This document shows, in pieces, positions 17,821-29,365 of a stretch of 64,000 bases of DNA (positions are counted from its first letter, which is position 1; every line of letters starts with the position of its first letter). Under the pieces are notes generated by a model, which did not search any database, had not been told where the DNA came from, and was given only the letters and a program-made list of their open reading frames with translations. This DNA is from Halomonas sp. 7T (lineage in GTDB: Bacteria > Pseudomonadota > Gammaproteobacteria > Pseudomonadales > Halomonadaceae). A program made the position numbers and the translations under genes. The stretch lies in NCBI RefSeq assembly GCF_025643255.1, contig NZ_CP087112.1, positions 186,001-250,000 of the forward strand, in the 5' to 3' direction.

Positions 17821-19070
17821 GGCGCACCGCTACCAAACAGGGCGCCCGCAATTCTAAACCCGGCTACCCAGGTGCCTATCGCCGAGCCAATCGTTGCTAG
17901 CAGAAAGACCAGTAGGGTGCGCGAAACGCGGTTTTTCCACCAGCCTTTAAGCTCGGTGACATCGTGACGTAGGGTAGAGAAGTCGCGCACTTTGGGTTTG
18001 CGCATATAAAGCTCTACCCCAGCGGCCACAAACCCCGCGCCAATGGTGGGGTTAAGCGAGGTGAGTGGTGCGGCAAAGAACGTCGTAATCACCGTCACCG
18101 GGTGAGCGAGGGCGATAATTGTCGCGCCACCCGACAAAATACCGTTGATCAAAAACCACTCAATCACCAGCTGCCAGCCAAGCTCGGTATTGCGTGAAAA
18201 GCCAATCACAAACCCGGTGAGCACCAGCGCGGTAATCAGCCAGGGGGCGGCTTTCCAGAGTTTAGAGGGCGGCGGCGTCGCTTCTAGTGCTTCTCGCTCA
18301 GTGGTGGGGCTTTCCGGTAGCGGTACCTCAAGGTGCTCCACCGTGCCTTTCAAGTGGCCTGCACCGATCACCACCAGCACGTTTTTATAGCGTCCGGGCG
18401 GCGCCTCTTCGGCAAGGCGGAGCGCCATGTAGCGGTCGCGTTCTCGAATCAGCGGCGTATAAAGCGCTTCCGATTCGGCGGCAAATTCGTTGAAGGTAGC
18501 CTCCAGCATATCGCCTTCTTTGAGCTTCTCGATGTCCTCTTTGGACACGTCCTGGCGGGACATGACGCTGCCAATCAGCCCAGAGAAAAGCGAGAAACGC
18601 TGCCACCAGGGGACGTTGCGATAGATGCGTTTGAGAGTGATACCCACGTCCCGGTCAACCAGCAGCAGCGGCAGCTTACGCTCCTTGCAGGCGTCCAACG
18701 CTGCACGCATCTCTGCGCCGGGCTGGATGCCCGACTGCTCAGCAATACGCTGCTGAAATGCACCTAGCGCTAGGCTAGCGGCGACCATGCCGGCTTTGCC
18801 TTGTTTAAAAACCTGAAACAGATCCTGCTCGCCCATGGCGTCTGGGTTGTTCATGCTGTGGTGGCGGGCATCACATAGCTCAATCGCAACGGCGTCATAG
18901 GAACCGCTAGCGATGAGGTTGCGAACGTCATCAGCGCTTTCAGCAGAAACGTGGGCGGTTCCCAGCAGGGTGTAGTGGGTGTCGCCCACGGTGACGGTTT
19001 TTAAGGGCCCGCTGGTGGCCGGTGGGGAGGTCGGCGCCGCCGCCACTGATGAACTGTCGTCTTGGGTCAT
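17817..19070 (-). CDS. TraB/PrgY-family membrane protein
   Basis: A 417-residue protein of the TraB family, related to the enterococcal pheromone shutdown protein and to animal TRABD. The N-terminal catalytic-like core begins TLLGTAHVSAESADDVRNL, with the family glutamate in YDAVAIELCDARHH and the conserved VVIGAGHLKGTVEHL near residue 231. A proline-rich linker leads to a C-terminal third with four or so hydrophobic helices (about residues 272-415). The core is thought to be a metal-dependent peptidase-like fold, but substrate is unknown. It lies downstream of trkH, 67 bases apart, and could be read with it. Confidence 0.85.
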   Translation of the reverse strand: MTQDDSSSVAAAPTSPPATSGPLKTVTVGDTHYTLLGTAHVSAESADDVRNLIASGSYDAVAIELCDARHHSMNNPDAMGEQDLFQVFKQGKAGMVAASLALGAFQQRIAEQSGIQPGAEMRAALDACKERKLPLLLVDRDVGITLKRIYRNVPWWQRFSLFSGLIGSVMSRQDVSKEDIEKLKEGDMLEATFNEFAAESEALYTPLIRERDRYMALRLAEEAPPGRYKNVLVVIGAGHLKGTVEHLEVPLPESPTTEREALEATPPPSKLWKAAPWLITALVLTGFVIGFSRNTELGWQLVIEWFLINGILSGGATIIALAHPVTVITTFFAAPLTSLNPTIGAGFVAAGVELYMRKPKVRDFSTLRHDVTELKGWWKNRVSRTLLVFLLATIGSAIGTWVAGFRIAGALFGSGAP

Positions 19071-19137
19071 GACTATTACTCAATATGTAAAATAGGAAAG
19101 CGTAAATATAAAAGCGGTAGATAAAAGTAGCTTGGGG

Positions 19138-20586
19138 TTAACGGCGCCAAAATGCGGGCATAAACAGCACTAGAATGGTGAAAATTTCCAAGCGCCCCAG
19201 CAGCATTGCCATTACTAGAATCCATTTAGCGAGCGTTGGCATATCGCCATAGTGGCTGCTGGCATCGCCGAGTGCAGGACCCAGGTTATTGAGCGCTGAG
19301 CCGACGGTTGACCAGGCGGTCACCTGGTCGACGCCCGTTGCCATGACGCCAACGATCATCAAGAAAAACAGCATGACGTAGGCGGAGAAAAATCCCCATA
19401 CCGCTTGGGCGATGCTGTCGGGTACGCTCACTTTGCCCACCTTAACGGCAATCACCGCGTTAGGATGGATCAAGCGCATTACCTCACGCATGCCCTGTTT
19501 CAAAATCAGAATAATACGGATAACCTTCATGCCGCCGGCCGTGGAGCCTGAGCATCCCCCCACAAACGCTGCCACAAAGAGAAGGAAGGGCAGGGCGCCT
19601 GGCCATGCCGAGAAGTCTGCTACGGCAAACCCCGCGGTGGTTGCCACCGAGACTACCTCAAACAAGCCGTGGCGTAGCCCCTCCATGGCGTCATAGGTGT
19701 CGGTCAGCCAGAGCGTAATGACAGTGAAGGTCGTCAAACCACCCAGAAACAGCATTAAAAAACGTGCTTCCGGGTCTTGAAAGTAGTGCAGCAGGCTTTT
19801 TTCACGCCAAGCAATGAAGTGTAGGCTAAAACTCACCGCTGAGATCAGCATAAAACCAATACAAATGAGCTCGATAGCGGCACTGTTAAAGTAGCCAATG
19901 CTGGCATCGTAGGTCGAGAAACCGCCAATGGCGACGGTAGAAAAGCTATGGCCTAGCGCATCGAACCAGTCCATGCCCGCAAGCATATAGGCCACCATGC
20001 AGGCGATCGTCAGGGTGGCGTAAATATACCAGAGGGCTTTGGCGGTTTCGGTAATGCGCGGCGTTAGCTTGGAGTCTTTTAGCGGCCCCGGTATCTCGGT
20101 GCGGTAAAGCGCCATGCCCCCGACCCCTAAAGTGGGAAGAATAGCCACGGCGAGTACGACAATCCCCATACCGCCTAGCCATTGGAGTTGCTGGCGATAG
20201 TAGAGAATCGATTCAGGTAAAAAATCGATGCCGGTAATCACGGTGGCGCCGGTCGTGGTTAAACCGGAAAACGATTCAAATACCGCATCGGTAATACCCA
20301 GCGCGCCTTCGCCAAACAGCATGAGAGGAAGCGAGCCGAACAGCGCCAGCACCGTCCAGAACATGGCGGCGATAATAAAGCCATCACGAATCCGCAGCTC
20401 TTTTCGAGCATTCCGGTTGGGTAAAAAAAGTAGCAGGCCAGTAATGACCGAGATGGCCATACCGCTCATAAAAGCGTGCCAAACACCGTCTCGAAACCAC
20501 AGTGACATCAGTATAGGGGGCAGCATGGTGAGGCTGAATAGCATCAGTAGCAGACCTAAAATGCGTAAAATAATCCGCAAACTCAT
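19138..20586 (-). CDS. trkH: Trk system potassium uptake protein TrkH
   Basis: A 482-residue K+ channel-like transporter subunit with ten or so membrane segments and four pore loops. Selectivity-filter glycines are visible in SFSGLTTTGATVITGID, FSTVAIGGFSTYD, VSVATTAGFAVADF and WSTVGSALNNLGPALG. The loop GGCSGSTAGGMKVIRIILILK is conserved in TrkH. Potassium uptake is central to osmotic adaptation in halophiles. It follows trkA by 49 bases, so gating subunit and channel are probably co-transcribed. Confidence 0.96.
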   Translation of the reverse strand: MSLRIILRILGLLLMLFSLTMLPPILMSLWFRDGVWHAFMSGMAISVITGLLLFLPNRNARKELRIRDGFIIAAMFWTVLALFGSLPLMLFGEGALGITDAVFESFSGLTTTGATVITGIDFLPESILYYRQQLQWLGGMGIVVLAVAILPTLGVGGMALYRTEIPGPLKDSKLTPRITETAKALWYIYATLTIACMVAYMLAGMDWFDALGHSFSTVAIGGFSTYDASIGYFNSAAIELICIGFMLISAVSFSLHFIAWREKSLLHYFQDPEARFLMLFLGGLTTFTVITLWLTDTYDAMEGLRHGLFEVVSVATTAGFAVADFSAWPGALPFLLFVAAFVGGCSGSTAGGMKVIRIILILKQGMREVMRLIHPNAVIAVKVGKVSVPDSIAQAVWGFFSAYVMLFFLMIVGVMATGVDQVTAWSTVGSALNNLGPALGDASSHYGDMPTLAKWILVMAMLLGRLEIFTILVLFMPAFWRR

Positions 20587-20635
20587 AGCAGTGGTTGCCT
20601 CATCGCAGTGGCCCCGTGTTGATAAAGAACATTGC

Positions 20636-22009
20636 CTAGAAGAACGTTAATCCCACTTGGAATAGCCGCTCCACGTCACGGATTCGCCGCTTATCGATCA
20701 CAAACAGAATGATGTGATCGCCGCTCTCTACCATGACATCATCGTGAGCAATGAGAACCTCTTTGCCACGCACGACGGCACCAATGGTGGTGCCTTCTGG
20801 GAGATCGATTTCGCGAATGGTACGGCCCACCACCTTAGAGGACTGCTTGTCGCCGTGGGCAATGGCTTCAATGGCTTCGGCGGCTCCCCGGCGCAGTGAA
20901 TGCACGTTGACGATATCGCCTCGGCGCACATGGGTAAGCAGGCTGCCAATGGTGGCCTGCTGGGGGGAGATGGCAATATCAATGTCGCCGCCCTGTACGA
21001 GATCGACGTAGGCGGCATTATTGATCAGCGTGAGTACCTTTTTTGCCCCCAAGCGTTTGGCGAGTAGCGACGACATGATATTGACTTCGTCGTCGTTAGT
21101 TAGCGCGCAGAAGATATCGCAGTCTTCGATATTCTCCTCTTCCAGCAGCCGCTTGCTGGTAGCACTGCCGTGGAGTACCACGGTACGGTCAAGCCGCTCA
21201 GAGAGCGTGGTACAGCGTTCCAGGTTGTGTTCGATGATCTTCACCTGGTGGCTGTGCTCCAGGTGCTCAGCGAGCCGCTCACCGATATTACCGCCGCCTG
21301 CGATCACCACCCGGCGAAAATCACGCTCAACCCGGCGCAGTTCGCTCATTACCGCGCGAATATCTCGCCGTGCGGCAAGAAAGAACACTTCATCGTCGGC
21401 TTCAATGATTGTGTCACCGCGGGGAATAATCGGTCGGTTGCGACGATAGATGGCGGCTACTCGGGTGTCTACGTTGGGCATGTGCTTGCCCAAGAAGGCG
21501 AGGTCTTGGCCTACCAGCGGGCCGCCATAAAAGGCTTTTACCGCCACCAGCTGTACTAAACCTCCCGCAAATTCCAAAACCTGCAGGGCGCCGGGGTGCT
21601 CGATTAGGCGGCGCACGTGGTCGGTGACCACTTGCTCAGGGCTGATCAATACATCGATGGGAATGGCTTCGTGGGCAAACAGGCCTTTGCGGGTCAGGTA
21701 AGCCGTGGCGCGCACGCGGGCTATTTTCGTGGGGGTGCGAAACAGCGTATGCGCGACTTGGCAGGCGATCATATTGATTTCGTCGGTGTTGGTCACCGCA
21801 ATCAGCATATCGGCGTCTTCACAGCCCGCTTGGCGCAGCACAATCGGGTAGGAGCCTGCGCCGGTAACGGTACGAATATCCAGCTTGGTGTGCAATTCGC
21901 GCAGTTTGGCTGCATCGGTATCAACGACGGTAATGTCATTTTCCTCGCGGGCGAGGTGTTCCGCTAGGGTGCCGCCGACCTGGCCGGCGCCAAGAATGAT
22001 GATTTTCAT
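20636..22009 (-). CDS. trkA: Trk system regulatory subunit TrkA
   Basis: A 457-residue cytoplasmic ring protein that gates TrkH in response to NAD(H)/ATP. It is a duplication: two Rossmann domains start at [19 protein letters not shown] and at [19 protein letters not shown] (near residue 232), each followed by a TrkA-C (RCK-C) domain. Length matches E. coli TrkA (458). The frame opens 12 codons earlier, but [10 protein letters not shown] is the universal TrkA start. It lies first in the pair trkA-trkH. Confidence 0.96.
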   Translation of the reverse strand: MKIIILGAGQVGGTLAEHLAREENDITVVDTDAAKLRELHTKLDIRTVTGAGSYPIVLRQAGCEDADMLIAVTNTDEINMIACQVAHTLFRTPTKIARVRATAYLTRKGLFAHEAIPIDVLISPEQVVTDHVRRLIEHPGALQVLEFAGGLVQLVAVKAFYGGPLVGQDLAFLGKHMPNVDTRVAAIYRRNRPIIPRGDTIIEADDEVFFLAARRDIRAVMSELRRVERDFRRVVIAGGGNIGERLAEHLEHSHQVKIIEHNLERCTTLSERLDRTVVLHGSATSKRLLEEENIEDCDIFCALTNDDEVNIMSSLLAKRLGAKKVLTLINNAAYVDLVQGGDIDIAISPQQATIGSLLTHVRRGDIVNVHSLRRGAAEAIEAIAHGDKQSSKVVGRTIREIDLPEGTTIGAVVRGKEVLIAHDDVMVESGDHIILFVIDKRRIRDVERLFQVGLTFF

Positions 22010-22080
22010 TGCTGAGCATCGGTTCCGTTGTAAGCGCCAGCGCATTCTGCCACTGGATAATGTAGGTGGGTGTGCACTGC

Positions 22081-22116
22081 AATAAAGACGGCGGCCAGTG
22101 TAAACCAGCCGCCGTC
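22081..22116 (-). terminator. Intrinsic terminator downstream of dodecin
   Basis: GACGGCGGC (22087-22095) pairs with GCCGCCGTC (22108-22116) around a 12-base loop. On the minus strand TTTATT follows. It would end the dodecin transcript before trkA. Confidence 0.7.
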
Positions 22117-22132
22117 AAAAAGCAGGTAGAGC

Positions 22133-22339
22133 TTATTCTAGCGTAAAGCCGATTTTGACGGTTACCTGCCAATGCGCAACGCGGCCATCTTCAATATGAC
22201 CACGGGTGTCGGTGACTTCCAGCCAGCGCATGTGCTTCACCGTCTCAGAGGCTTTAGCCACGGCGTTCTGTACGGCTTCCTCAATACTTTTCTCAGAGGA
22301 GCCGGTTAGTTCAATGTGCTTGTAGGTGTGATGACTCAT
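22133..22339 (-). CDS. Dodecin flavin-storage protein
   Basis: A 68-residue protein of the dodecin family, which forms hollow dodecamers that bind flavins pairwise and buffer free riboflavin or FMN. The one-helix, three-strand pattern is complete: [20 protein letters not shown], then [20 protein letters not shown] and the C-terminal strand [15 protein letters not shown]. The tryptophan in HMRWLEV is the residue that stacks on the flavin. TGGAGAT precedes the ATG. It is flanked by its own terminator and appears to be a single-gene unit. Confidence 0.93.
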   Translation of the reverse strand: MSHHTYKHIELTGSSEKSIEEAVQNAVAKASETVKHMRWLEVTDTRGHIEDGRVAHWQVTVKIGFTLE

Positions 22340-22388
22340 GGTATCTCCATTCTTGTCATGAATTCACTGCCTTGGGTGAAGTAACCGC

Positions 22389-23723
22389 TTAGGCAGGTCG
22401 CTTCTCTAGTCTGGCATAAAAAAAGCCATCGTGACTGCCCTGCGCTGGAAAGAGCTGGCGGCCTTCTCCGCTGGGGATGCCCCAGGCCACGTCGCTGGGC
22501 GTGGACACCTTGGCATCCGGTGTGCGGGCAAGGAAGGCCTCAATTTGGTCGGCGTTCTCTGCGGGTAGCACAGAGCAAGTAGCGTAGAGCAGCGTGCCGC
22601 CGGGGCGCAGCAAGGGCCAGAGATTATCCAACAACTGCTGCTGGAGCTTGGCAAGTTGACGAATATCTTCCTTACGACGCAGCGTTTTAATATCCGGGTG
22701 GCGTCGAATAACCCCGGTGCCGGAGCAGGGGGCGTCGAGCAAAATGGCATCAAACAAGGTGCCGCCCCACCACTCTTGCTGAGTGGCATCGGCGTGCTGT
22801 AGCGCCGCCGTTAGCCCCAGACGGTTGAGCGTATCGTCCACCCGGCCTAAACGCTGGTTGTCACTATCAATGGCGGTCAGCGCAATATCGAACTGTTCCA
22901 GCAAGTGGGCTGTTTTACCCCCTGGGGCGCAGCAAGCATCTAGCACGTGGGCGCCAGGGCGCGGCGCAAGAGCCGGGCCAAGCAGCGCAGCAGAGAGCTG
23001 GGCCGCTTCATCTTGAACGCTCACATGGCCGTGCTCAAACCCTGGCAGCACGGAAACATCGCAGGGGGTATTAAGCGTGATGCCGTCAGGCGCATGGGGG
23101 CATAAATAGCCGCTTAAGCCTTGCTCAACCAGTTGCGCTAGGTACGCTTCGCGGTCGTTGTGGTGCTGGTTGACCCTTAGCGTCATGGGCCCCGGTTCGT
23201 TATTCGCCTCGGCAATGGCGCGCCACTGGTCAGGCCAAGCATCGCGTAGGGCGGCGAGTAGCCAGGGGGGGTGCTCTAGGGCAACGTGCTCTTCGCGGTC
23301 GACATCGGCCTGGAGCTCTTCTGCTTCTCGCTGGAGGCGGCGCAGGCAGCCGTTAAGCACGCGGGTAGCCCACTCTTTGCCTATCAAGCGCGCAGCCCCT
23401 GCGGTTTCCCCCACGGCGGCGTGGGCAGGAATACGCATATACAGCAGTTGATAAATACCGATGAGCAACAGCGCGTGAACGTCGCTATCGCGCTTCTTGA
23501 AAGGCTGCTTAAGCAGTTTATTGGCCAGCGCTTCCAAGCGGGGCAGCCTGCGGCAGGTGCCGTAGCACAGCTCTTTCAGCAGGCCGCGGTCGCGGGCGAT
23601 AACGCTGTGTTCATCAAGCCCGGCGAGGGAGCCTTTATCGGTAAGAACAGGGACAAGCGCACGGGCGGCAGCAGCGCGCACCTCTTGGCCACTGCCGCCT
23701 TTTGCGGGGCGCTGTTGGCTCAT
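22389..23723 (-). CDS. rsmB: 16S rRNA (cytosine-967-C5)-methyltransferase
   Basis: A 444-residue RNA m5C methyltransferase (RsmB/Sun) with an N-terminal NusB-like RNA-binding domain (about residues 10-140) and a C-terminal Rossmann domain. SAM binding is at VLDACCAPGGKTAHLLEQF, and the two catalytic cysteines lie in LLDAPCSGTGVIRRHPDIK and LLYATCSVLPAEN. Its start overlaps the fmt stop by 4 bases. The order def-fmt-rsmB is a standard translation cluster, and trkA often follows it, as here apart from dodecin. Confidence 0.96.
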   Translation of the reverse strand: MSQQRPAKGGSGQEVRAAAARALVPVLTDKGSLAGLDEHSVIARDRGLLKELCYGTCRRLPRLEALANKLLKQPFKKRDSDVHALLLIGIYQLLYMRIPAHAAVGETAGAARLIGKEWATRVLNGCLRRLQREAEELQADVDREEHVALEHPPWLLAALRDAWPDQWRAIAEANNEPGPMTLRVNQHHNDREAYLAQLVEQGLSGYLCPHAPDGITLNTPCDVSVLPGFEHGHVSVQDEAAQLSAALLGPALAPRPGAHVLDACCAPGGKTAHLLEQFDIALTAIDSDNQRLGRVDDTLNRLGLTAALQHADATQQEWWGGTLFDAILLDAPCSGTGVIRRHPDIKTLRRKEDIRQLAKLQQQLLDNLWPLLRPGGTLLYATCSVLPAENADQIEAFLARTPDAKVSTPSDVAWGIPSGEGRQLFPAQGSHDGFFYARLEKRPA

Positions 23724-24706
23724 GGGGTAACTCCTTGTTGAGGTGCGGGCAGCCCAAGTTGGGCGCCAATGGTGAGGGGTGTTTGGCGGGCATTGAGCAG
23801 ATCACGTACGGCCATGGCTTTGCCCCCGGGTAGTTGGGCGCGGCTAACGCAGAGCACTTCTTGGCCCTGTTCGCCGCAGGCAATGCGCAGGTGTTCGTCG
23901 CCGTGTTCAAGCAGCGTGCCGGGCGGAAACGGCGGCTGTTCGCCTGATTCAACACTGGCCATTAATAAACGTAGGCGGTCATTGCCTAGCGTGCACCAGG
24001 CCACGGGCCACGGGTTGAAGGCGCGAATTTTACGCGCCAGCTGCTCGGCGGGTTGGGTAAAGTCTAGCTCGGCCTCGGCTTTGCTTAGTTTAGCGGCGTA
24101 GGTCACGCCCTCTTCGGGCTGCGGGGTCGCTTCCAGGCTGCCGTTGTCCAGATTATCCAGCACGCTCACCAGTGCGTTAGCCCCTTGGATTGCAAGCCGG
24201 TCATGCAGGTCACCGCCGGTGGTGCGTGGCGTGATCGGTGTGCGTACTTCGTAAAGCATCGCGCCGGTATCGAGCCCTGCATCCATTTGCATAATAGTGA
24301 CGCCAGAAGCGCTGTCGCCCGCTTCGATGGCCCGCTGAATGGGTGCCGCGCCGCGCCAGCGGGGTAATAACGAGGCATGCACGTTAATACAGCCTAGCCG
24401 AGGCGTGTCCAAAACGGCTTGGGGCAGCAGCAAACCGTAGGCAACCACTACCATTACGTCGGCTTCAAGAGCCGCTAGCTCGGCTTGGGCATCCGCGTTC
24501 TTTAAGCTGACGGGTTGATACACCGGTATTTCATGCTCAAGGGCAAGTTGCTTGACCGGGCTAGGGGTAAGCTTGCGTCCTCGGCCTGCAGGGCGGTCGG
24601 GCTGGGTGTAAACCGCCACGACGTCATGCTCGCTTTCGAGTACGGCGGCAAGACTGGAAGCGGCGAAATCAGGCGTGCCAGCAAAAACAACGCGCAACTG
24701 AGACAT
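23720..24706 (-). CDS. fmt: Methionyl-tRNA formyltransferase
   Basis: A 328-residue enzyme that formylates initiator Met-tRNA with 10-formyl-tetrahydrofolate. The N-terminal Rossmann domain begins RVVFAGTPDFAASSLAAVL, the folate site and catalytic Asn-His-Asp region is GCINVHASLLPRWRGAAPIQ followed by GVTIMQMDAGLDTGAML, and the C-terminal OB-like tRNA domain starts near residue 205 (IRAFNPWPVAW). It is coupled to rsmB by a 4-base overlap. The deformylase gene lies 137 bases upstream on the same strand. Confidence 0.97.
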   Translation of the reverse strand: MSQLRVVFAGTPDFAASSLAAVLESEHDVVAVYTQPDRPAGRGRKLTPSPVKQLALEHEIPVYQPVSLKNADAQAELAALEADVMVVVAYGLLLPQAVLDTPRLGCINVHASLLPRWRGAAPIQRAIEAGDSASGVTIMQMDAGLDTGAMLYEVRTPITPRTTGGDLHDRLAIQGANALVSVLDNLDNGSLEATPQPEEGVTYAAKLSKAEAELDFTQPAEQLARKIRAFNPWPVAWCTLGNDRLRLLMASVESGEQPPFPPGTLLEHGDEHLRIACGEQGQEVLCVSRAQLPGGKAMAVRDLLNARQTPLTIGAQLGLPAPQQGVTP

Positions 24707-24843
24707 GGGCGTAACTACCTAACAGAAGTGGGAACGGGGATGCGTCTAGCGAAAAATGCCGAACAGCAAATGAGTGCGCCAAGTAATATCCAGTGGGCGT
24801 TCATCATTTTGCGGCTCGGCTTAGGGTACTTGGCAGTAGCGAC

Positions 24844-25356
24844 TTAAGCGTCCTGCATTAGCTTGTGGCGTTTTTGCATTTTTCGCAGCACCCGATCACG
24901 CTTGAGTGGCGATAAGTAGTCAACAAACAGTACGCCTTCTAGGTGGTCATACTCATGCTGAATACAGTGCGCAAATAGACCATCGGCCTCTAACTCATAA
25001 GGCTCGCCGTTACGGTCGAGCGCATTGAGTTTTACTTTGAGGAAACGCGGCACCTCGGCGTAATACTCTGGGATAGATAAGCACCCCTCGGAAAGCGGCT
25101 CTTTCTCTTCGCCTATCGGCTCGTAGCGTGGGTTGATAAGCACCAGCGGCTGGGAGTTATCGTCGCTAACATCCATCACTACCACGCGGCGATGTACATC
25201 GATTTGCGTGGCCGCAAGACCGATACCCCGTGCGTCGTACATGGTCTCCAGCATATCGTCGACGAGCTGGCGAACCTCATCGTCAACGGTTTCCACCGCT
25301 ACCGCCTTGGTACGCAGGCGCTCGTCGGGGAATTCGAGAATAGGAAGTTTGGCCAT
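24844..25356 (-). CDS. def: Peptide deformylase
   Basis: A 170-residue Fe2+/Zn2+ hydrolase that removes the formyl group from nascent proteins. All three motifs are present: GIGLAATQ (motif 1), [15 protein letters not shown] (motif 2, metal cysteine) and [14 protein letters not shown] (motif 3, two histidines and the catalytic glutamate). Length matches E. coli Def (169). The start is divergent from the LysM gene, with 190 bases between the two, where both promoters should lie; I could not pick out clear hexamers there. Confidence 0.97.
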   Translation of the reverse strand: MAKLPILEFPDERLRTKAVAVETVDDEVRQLVDDMLETMYDARGIGLAATQIDVHRRVVVMDVSDDNSQPLVLINPRYEPIGEEKEPLSEGCLSIPEYYAEVPRFLKVKLNALDRNGEPYELEADGLFAHCIQHEYDHLEGVLFVDYLSPLKRDRVLRKMQKRHKLMQDA

Positions 25357-25547
25357 GGCGTTACAATCACCGTTAAGCTGAGTCTTTAATGAGTAGGCCT
25401 CACTGTCTGTGTCGGCGGGCCTAAGTGCATTACTATAAGTGGTTTTCTATCAGCCATCATATCATGCTGTTGGTGTTCCTGGGCACGTGCGTTCCTTGCG
25501 ACGGCCCTTGAGAATCAATCGATCAGCGACTGCCTAGGGAGAACAGG

Positions 25548-26597
25548 ATGGCGGCAACAAAGCCTCTTTATTATAGCGTCTTTGGCGCCCTGCTAATGTG
25601 TATCGCCTTACTGGTGAGCCATCCGGTATTAGCGTGGGAGCGGCTGCGTGATGACGCACCAGAGCGTTATGACGTGGTGCGCGGTGATACGCTGTGGGAT
25701 ATTTCTGCGCGCTATTTACACTCACCCTGGCAGTGGCCTGAACTTTGGCAGGCAAACCCACATATTCGCAACCCCCACCTTATCTACCCAGGCGATGTGC
25801 TGGTGTTGGGAAGTTGTCAGGGGGAACCCTGCTTATCGTTAGAACGGGGTCAAAGCGTGGTAAAGCTAACACCTCAGATGCGCACCGTGCCGGAACGGGA
25901 AGCCATTGCACCGCTTCCCCTGGACGTGGTGCGTGCTTTTTTACGTGAACACCGGGTGCTGGAAGAGGGGGAAGCGCTGCGAGAGCTGGCCTACGTGGTA
26001 GGTGGGGAGAATCGGCGCTTGATCAGCGGTGCAGGGGATACGCTGTATGTGCGGGGTGAGCTTCCTGATAGGGCCCAGCTGGGGATTTATCGTCAAAGCG
26101 ATCCTTATATTGCCAACGATGGAACGCCGTTGGGGATGGAGTTGATCAAGATTGGTGAAGCGCGTCAGTTAATTACTGAAGGCGATATCGCTCGAGTAGA
26201 AGTGTTGAGTGCCTATCAAGAAGTGCGTAATAACGACATTCTAATGCCGCTTGATCAGCGTGAATGGGGAGAGGCTTTCCAGCCCCGCCCACCGTTAAAT
26301 AGCGTGTCTGGAAATATTGTGGCGGTTCCCGGCGGCGTGCGCTTTATTGGGCGCTTACAGGTGGTAGCGATAGACCTGGGTACCCAAGATGGCCTTCAGC
26401 CAGGGCACGTGTTACGGGTCGACCAGCAGGGCGAGCTGGTGAATGATCCCCGTACCCAAGAGCTTATCCAACTGCCTGCAACAGAGGCGGGCCAAATTAT
26501 GATCTTCAAGCCTTACAACCGTGTGAGCTACGCCTTGGTCATGCAGGCATCGAACGTACTTGCCGTGGGCGATGCGGTACGTACACCGGTTAGATAA
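25548..26597 (+). CDS. Secreted LysM-domain protein
   Basis: A 349-residue exported protein. A signal peptide (basic start MAATKPLYY, hydrophobic core FGALLMCIALLVSHPVLAW) is followed by a LysM peptidoglycan-binding domain at about residues 40-85 (YDVVRGDTLWDISARYLHS, then NPHLIYPGDVLVL). The remainder has no familiar domain by eye. Gene order LysM-dprA-tsaC divergent from def-fmt-rsmB is widely kept in gammaproteobacteria, where the LysM protein is assumed to act in the cell wall without a known activity. It lies 40 bases before dprA. Confidence 0.88.
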   Translation: MAATKPLYYSVFGALLMCIALLVSHPVLAWERLRDDAPERYDVVRGDTLWDISARYLHSPWQWPELWQANPHIRNPHLIYPGDVLVLGSCQGEPCLSLERGQSVVKLTPQMRTVPEREAIAPLPLDVVRAFLREHRVLEEGEALRELAYVVGGENRRLISGAGDTLYVRGELPDRAQLGIYRQSDPYIANDGTPLGMELIKIGEARQLITEGDIARVEVLSAYQEVRNNDILMPLDQREWGEAFQPRPPLNSVSGNIVAVPGGVRFIGRLQVVAIDLGTQDGLQPGHVLRVDQQGELVNDPRTQELIQLPATEAGQIMIFKPYNRVSYALVMQASNVLAVGDAVRTPVR

Positions 26598-26637
26598 CAC
26601 GTTATTCAAGAGCCACAGCGAACAGAGGAGGCTTCGT

Positions 26638-27759
26638 ATGGATGCCAAGGAGTGGCTGGTAGTGAATGCCCTGCCCGGTATGGGCCCCCACCGTATTACT
26701 CAGCTGGTTGCCCGCAGTCCGCAGTGGCCCCAGGGCTGGCTGGCGGCGCTACCCAGCGCGGCAGCCACGGCGCTGCGCTTATGGCTTGAACATCCAGAGC
26801 GCAGCCCGCTGCAGTCTGTCGTCAATGCAACCCAAGCCTGGCAGCAGGATGGCCCTAACCGTCATCTGCTCCACCGGGATCACCCCGCATGGCCCGCGTT
26901 GCTTAACCAGCTGCCTGACCCGCCCGTTGTGCTATGGGCACAGGGCGATCTCCGCGCGTTAGACGGCCCCAAGCTTGCCATGGTAGGAACACGTAGGCCT
27001 ACCTCAGAAGGCAGCGGTAATGCCCAAGCGTTTGCTCGCGAACTGGCCCAACGTGGCTGGTGCATTGTCAGCGGGATGGCGCTGGGGGTCGATGGGGTCG
27101 CCCAGCATGCGGCGCTGGCGACCGGCGGGCACTCCATTGCCGTATTAGGGTGTGGTGTCGATGTGATTTACCCTGCTCGCCACCGGGATTTATACGAACA
27201 GTTAAGCACCGCGCCAGGAGGGTTGCTGCTCTCCGAGCATCCACCGGGCACGGTGGCCCGTCCCGCTTTTTTTCCTCGCCGGAATCGAATTGTCACCGGC
27301 CTTAGCTTAGGCACCCTGGTGGTCGAAGCGACCGAGAAAAGTGGCTCACTGGTGAGCGCCCGTTTAGCCCTTGAGCAGGGTCGCGAGCTGTTTGCGCTGC
27401 CTGGGTCGCTGCACAATGTCCAGGCGCGTGGCTGTCTACAATTATTGCGCACCGGCGCGACACTCGTGCGTCATGTAGACGATATACTTGAAGAGTTGCA
27501 GCATTGGGCAAGCAGTTTCCTGCCCCCCGAGCTTGAGCCACTTGCTGATGATACAGACGCCATTAAGCCCAGCGGCAATGCACCGCCGAGCGATAACTTA
27601 TTAAGCGCTTTAAGCACCACGCCAACCCCGATTGATGTGCTGGTTCAGAACACTGGCACGACAGTGAGCGAGTGCCAGCAGCGGCTATTGATGTTGGAAC
27701 TTGAGGGGCATGTTACCCAGCAGGCGGGCGGCTGGGTGCGTTTGGCACGGCCATGGTAG
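26638..27759 (+). CDS. dprA: DNA-processing protein DprA
   Basis: A 373-residue single-strand-DNA-binding protein that loads RecA during natural transformation. An N-terminal helical region (LVVNALPGMGPHRITQLV) precedes the extended Rossmann fold, with LAMVGTRRPTSEGS, GVDGVAQHAALATGG, GCGVDVIYPARH and RRNRIVTGLSLGTLVVEA as family motifs. A winged-helix C-terminal region starts near residue 305. AGAGGAGG ideally spaced before 26638 fixes the start; the open frame further upstream overlaps the LysM gene. It heads the dprA-tsaC-hemF-aroE run. Confidence 0.94.
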   Translation: MDAKEWLVVNALPGMGPHRITQLVARSPQWPQGWLAALPSAAATALRLWLEHPERSPLQSVVNATQAWQQDGPNRHLLHRDHPAWPALLNQLPDPPVVLWAQGDLRALDGPKLAMVGTRRPTSEGSGNAQAFARELAQRGWCIVSGMALGVDGVAQHAALATGGHSIAVLGCGVDVIYPARHRDLYEQLSTAPGGLLLSEHPPGTVARPAFFPRRNRIVTGLSLGTLVVEATEKSGSLVSARLALEQGRELFALPGSLHNVQARGCLQLLRTGATLVRHVDDILEELQHWASSFLPPELEPLADDTDAIKPSGNAPPSDNLLSALSTTPTPIDVLVQNTGTTVSECQQRLLMLELEGHVTQQAGGWVRLARPW

Positions 27760-27828
27760 GATGCCAATAACTGACTATTTGCGCTGGCTGAGCAGTGGCA
27801 AGTCATGACTTTTTCACGAGGAGCATCT

Positions 27829-29356
<1,528 letters not shown>

Positions 29357-29365
29357 GGAGGCTTT

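Noticed and set aside
22140..22339. Dodecin gene dismissed as a chance short frame
   Set aside because: Kept as real: the full dodecin pattern with its flavin-stacking tryptophan, a ribosome site and its own terminator are present.
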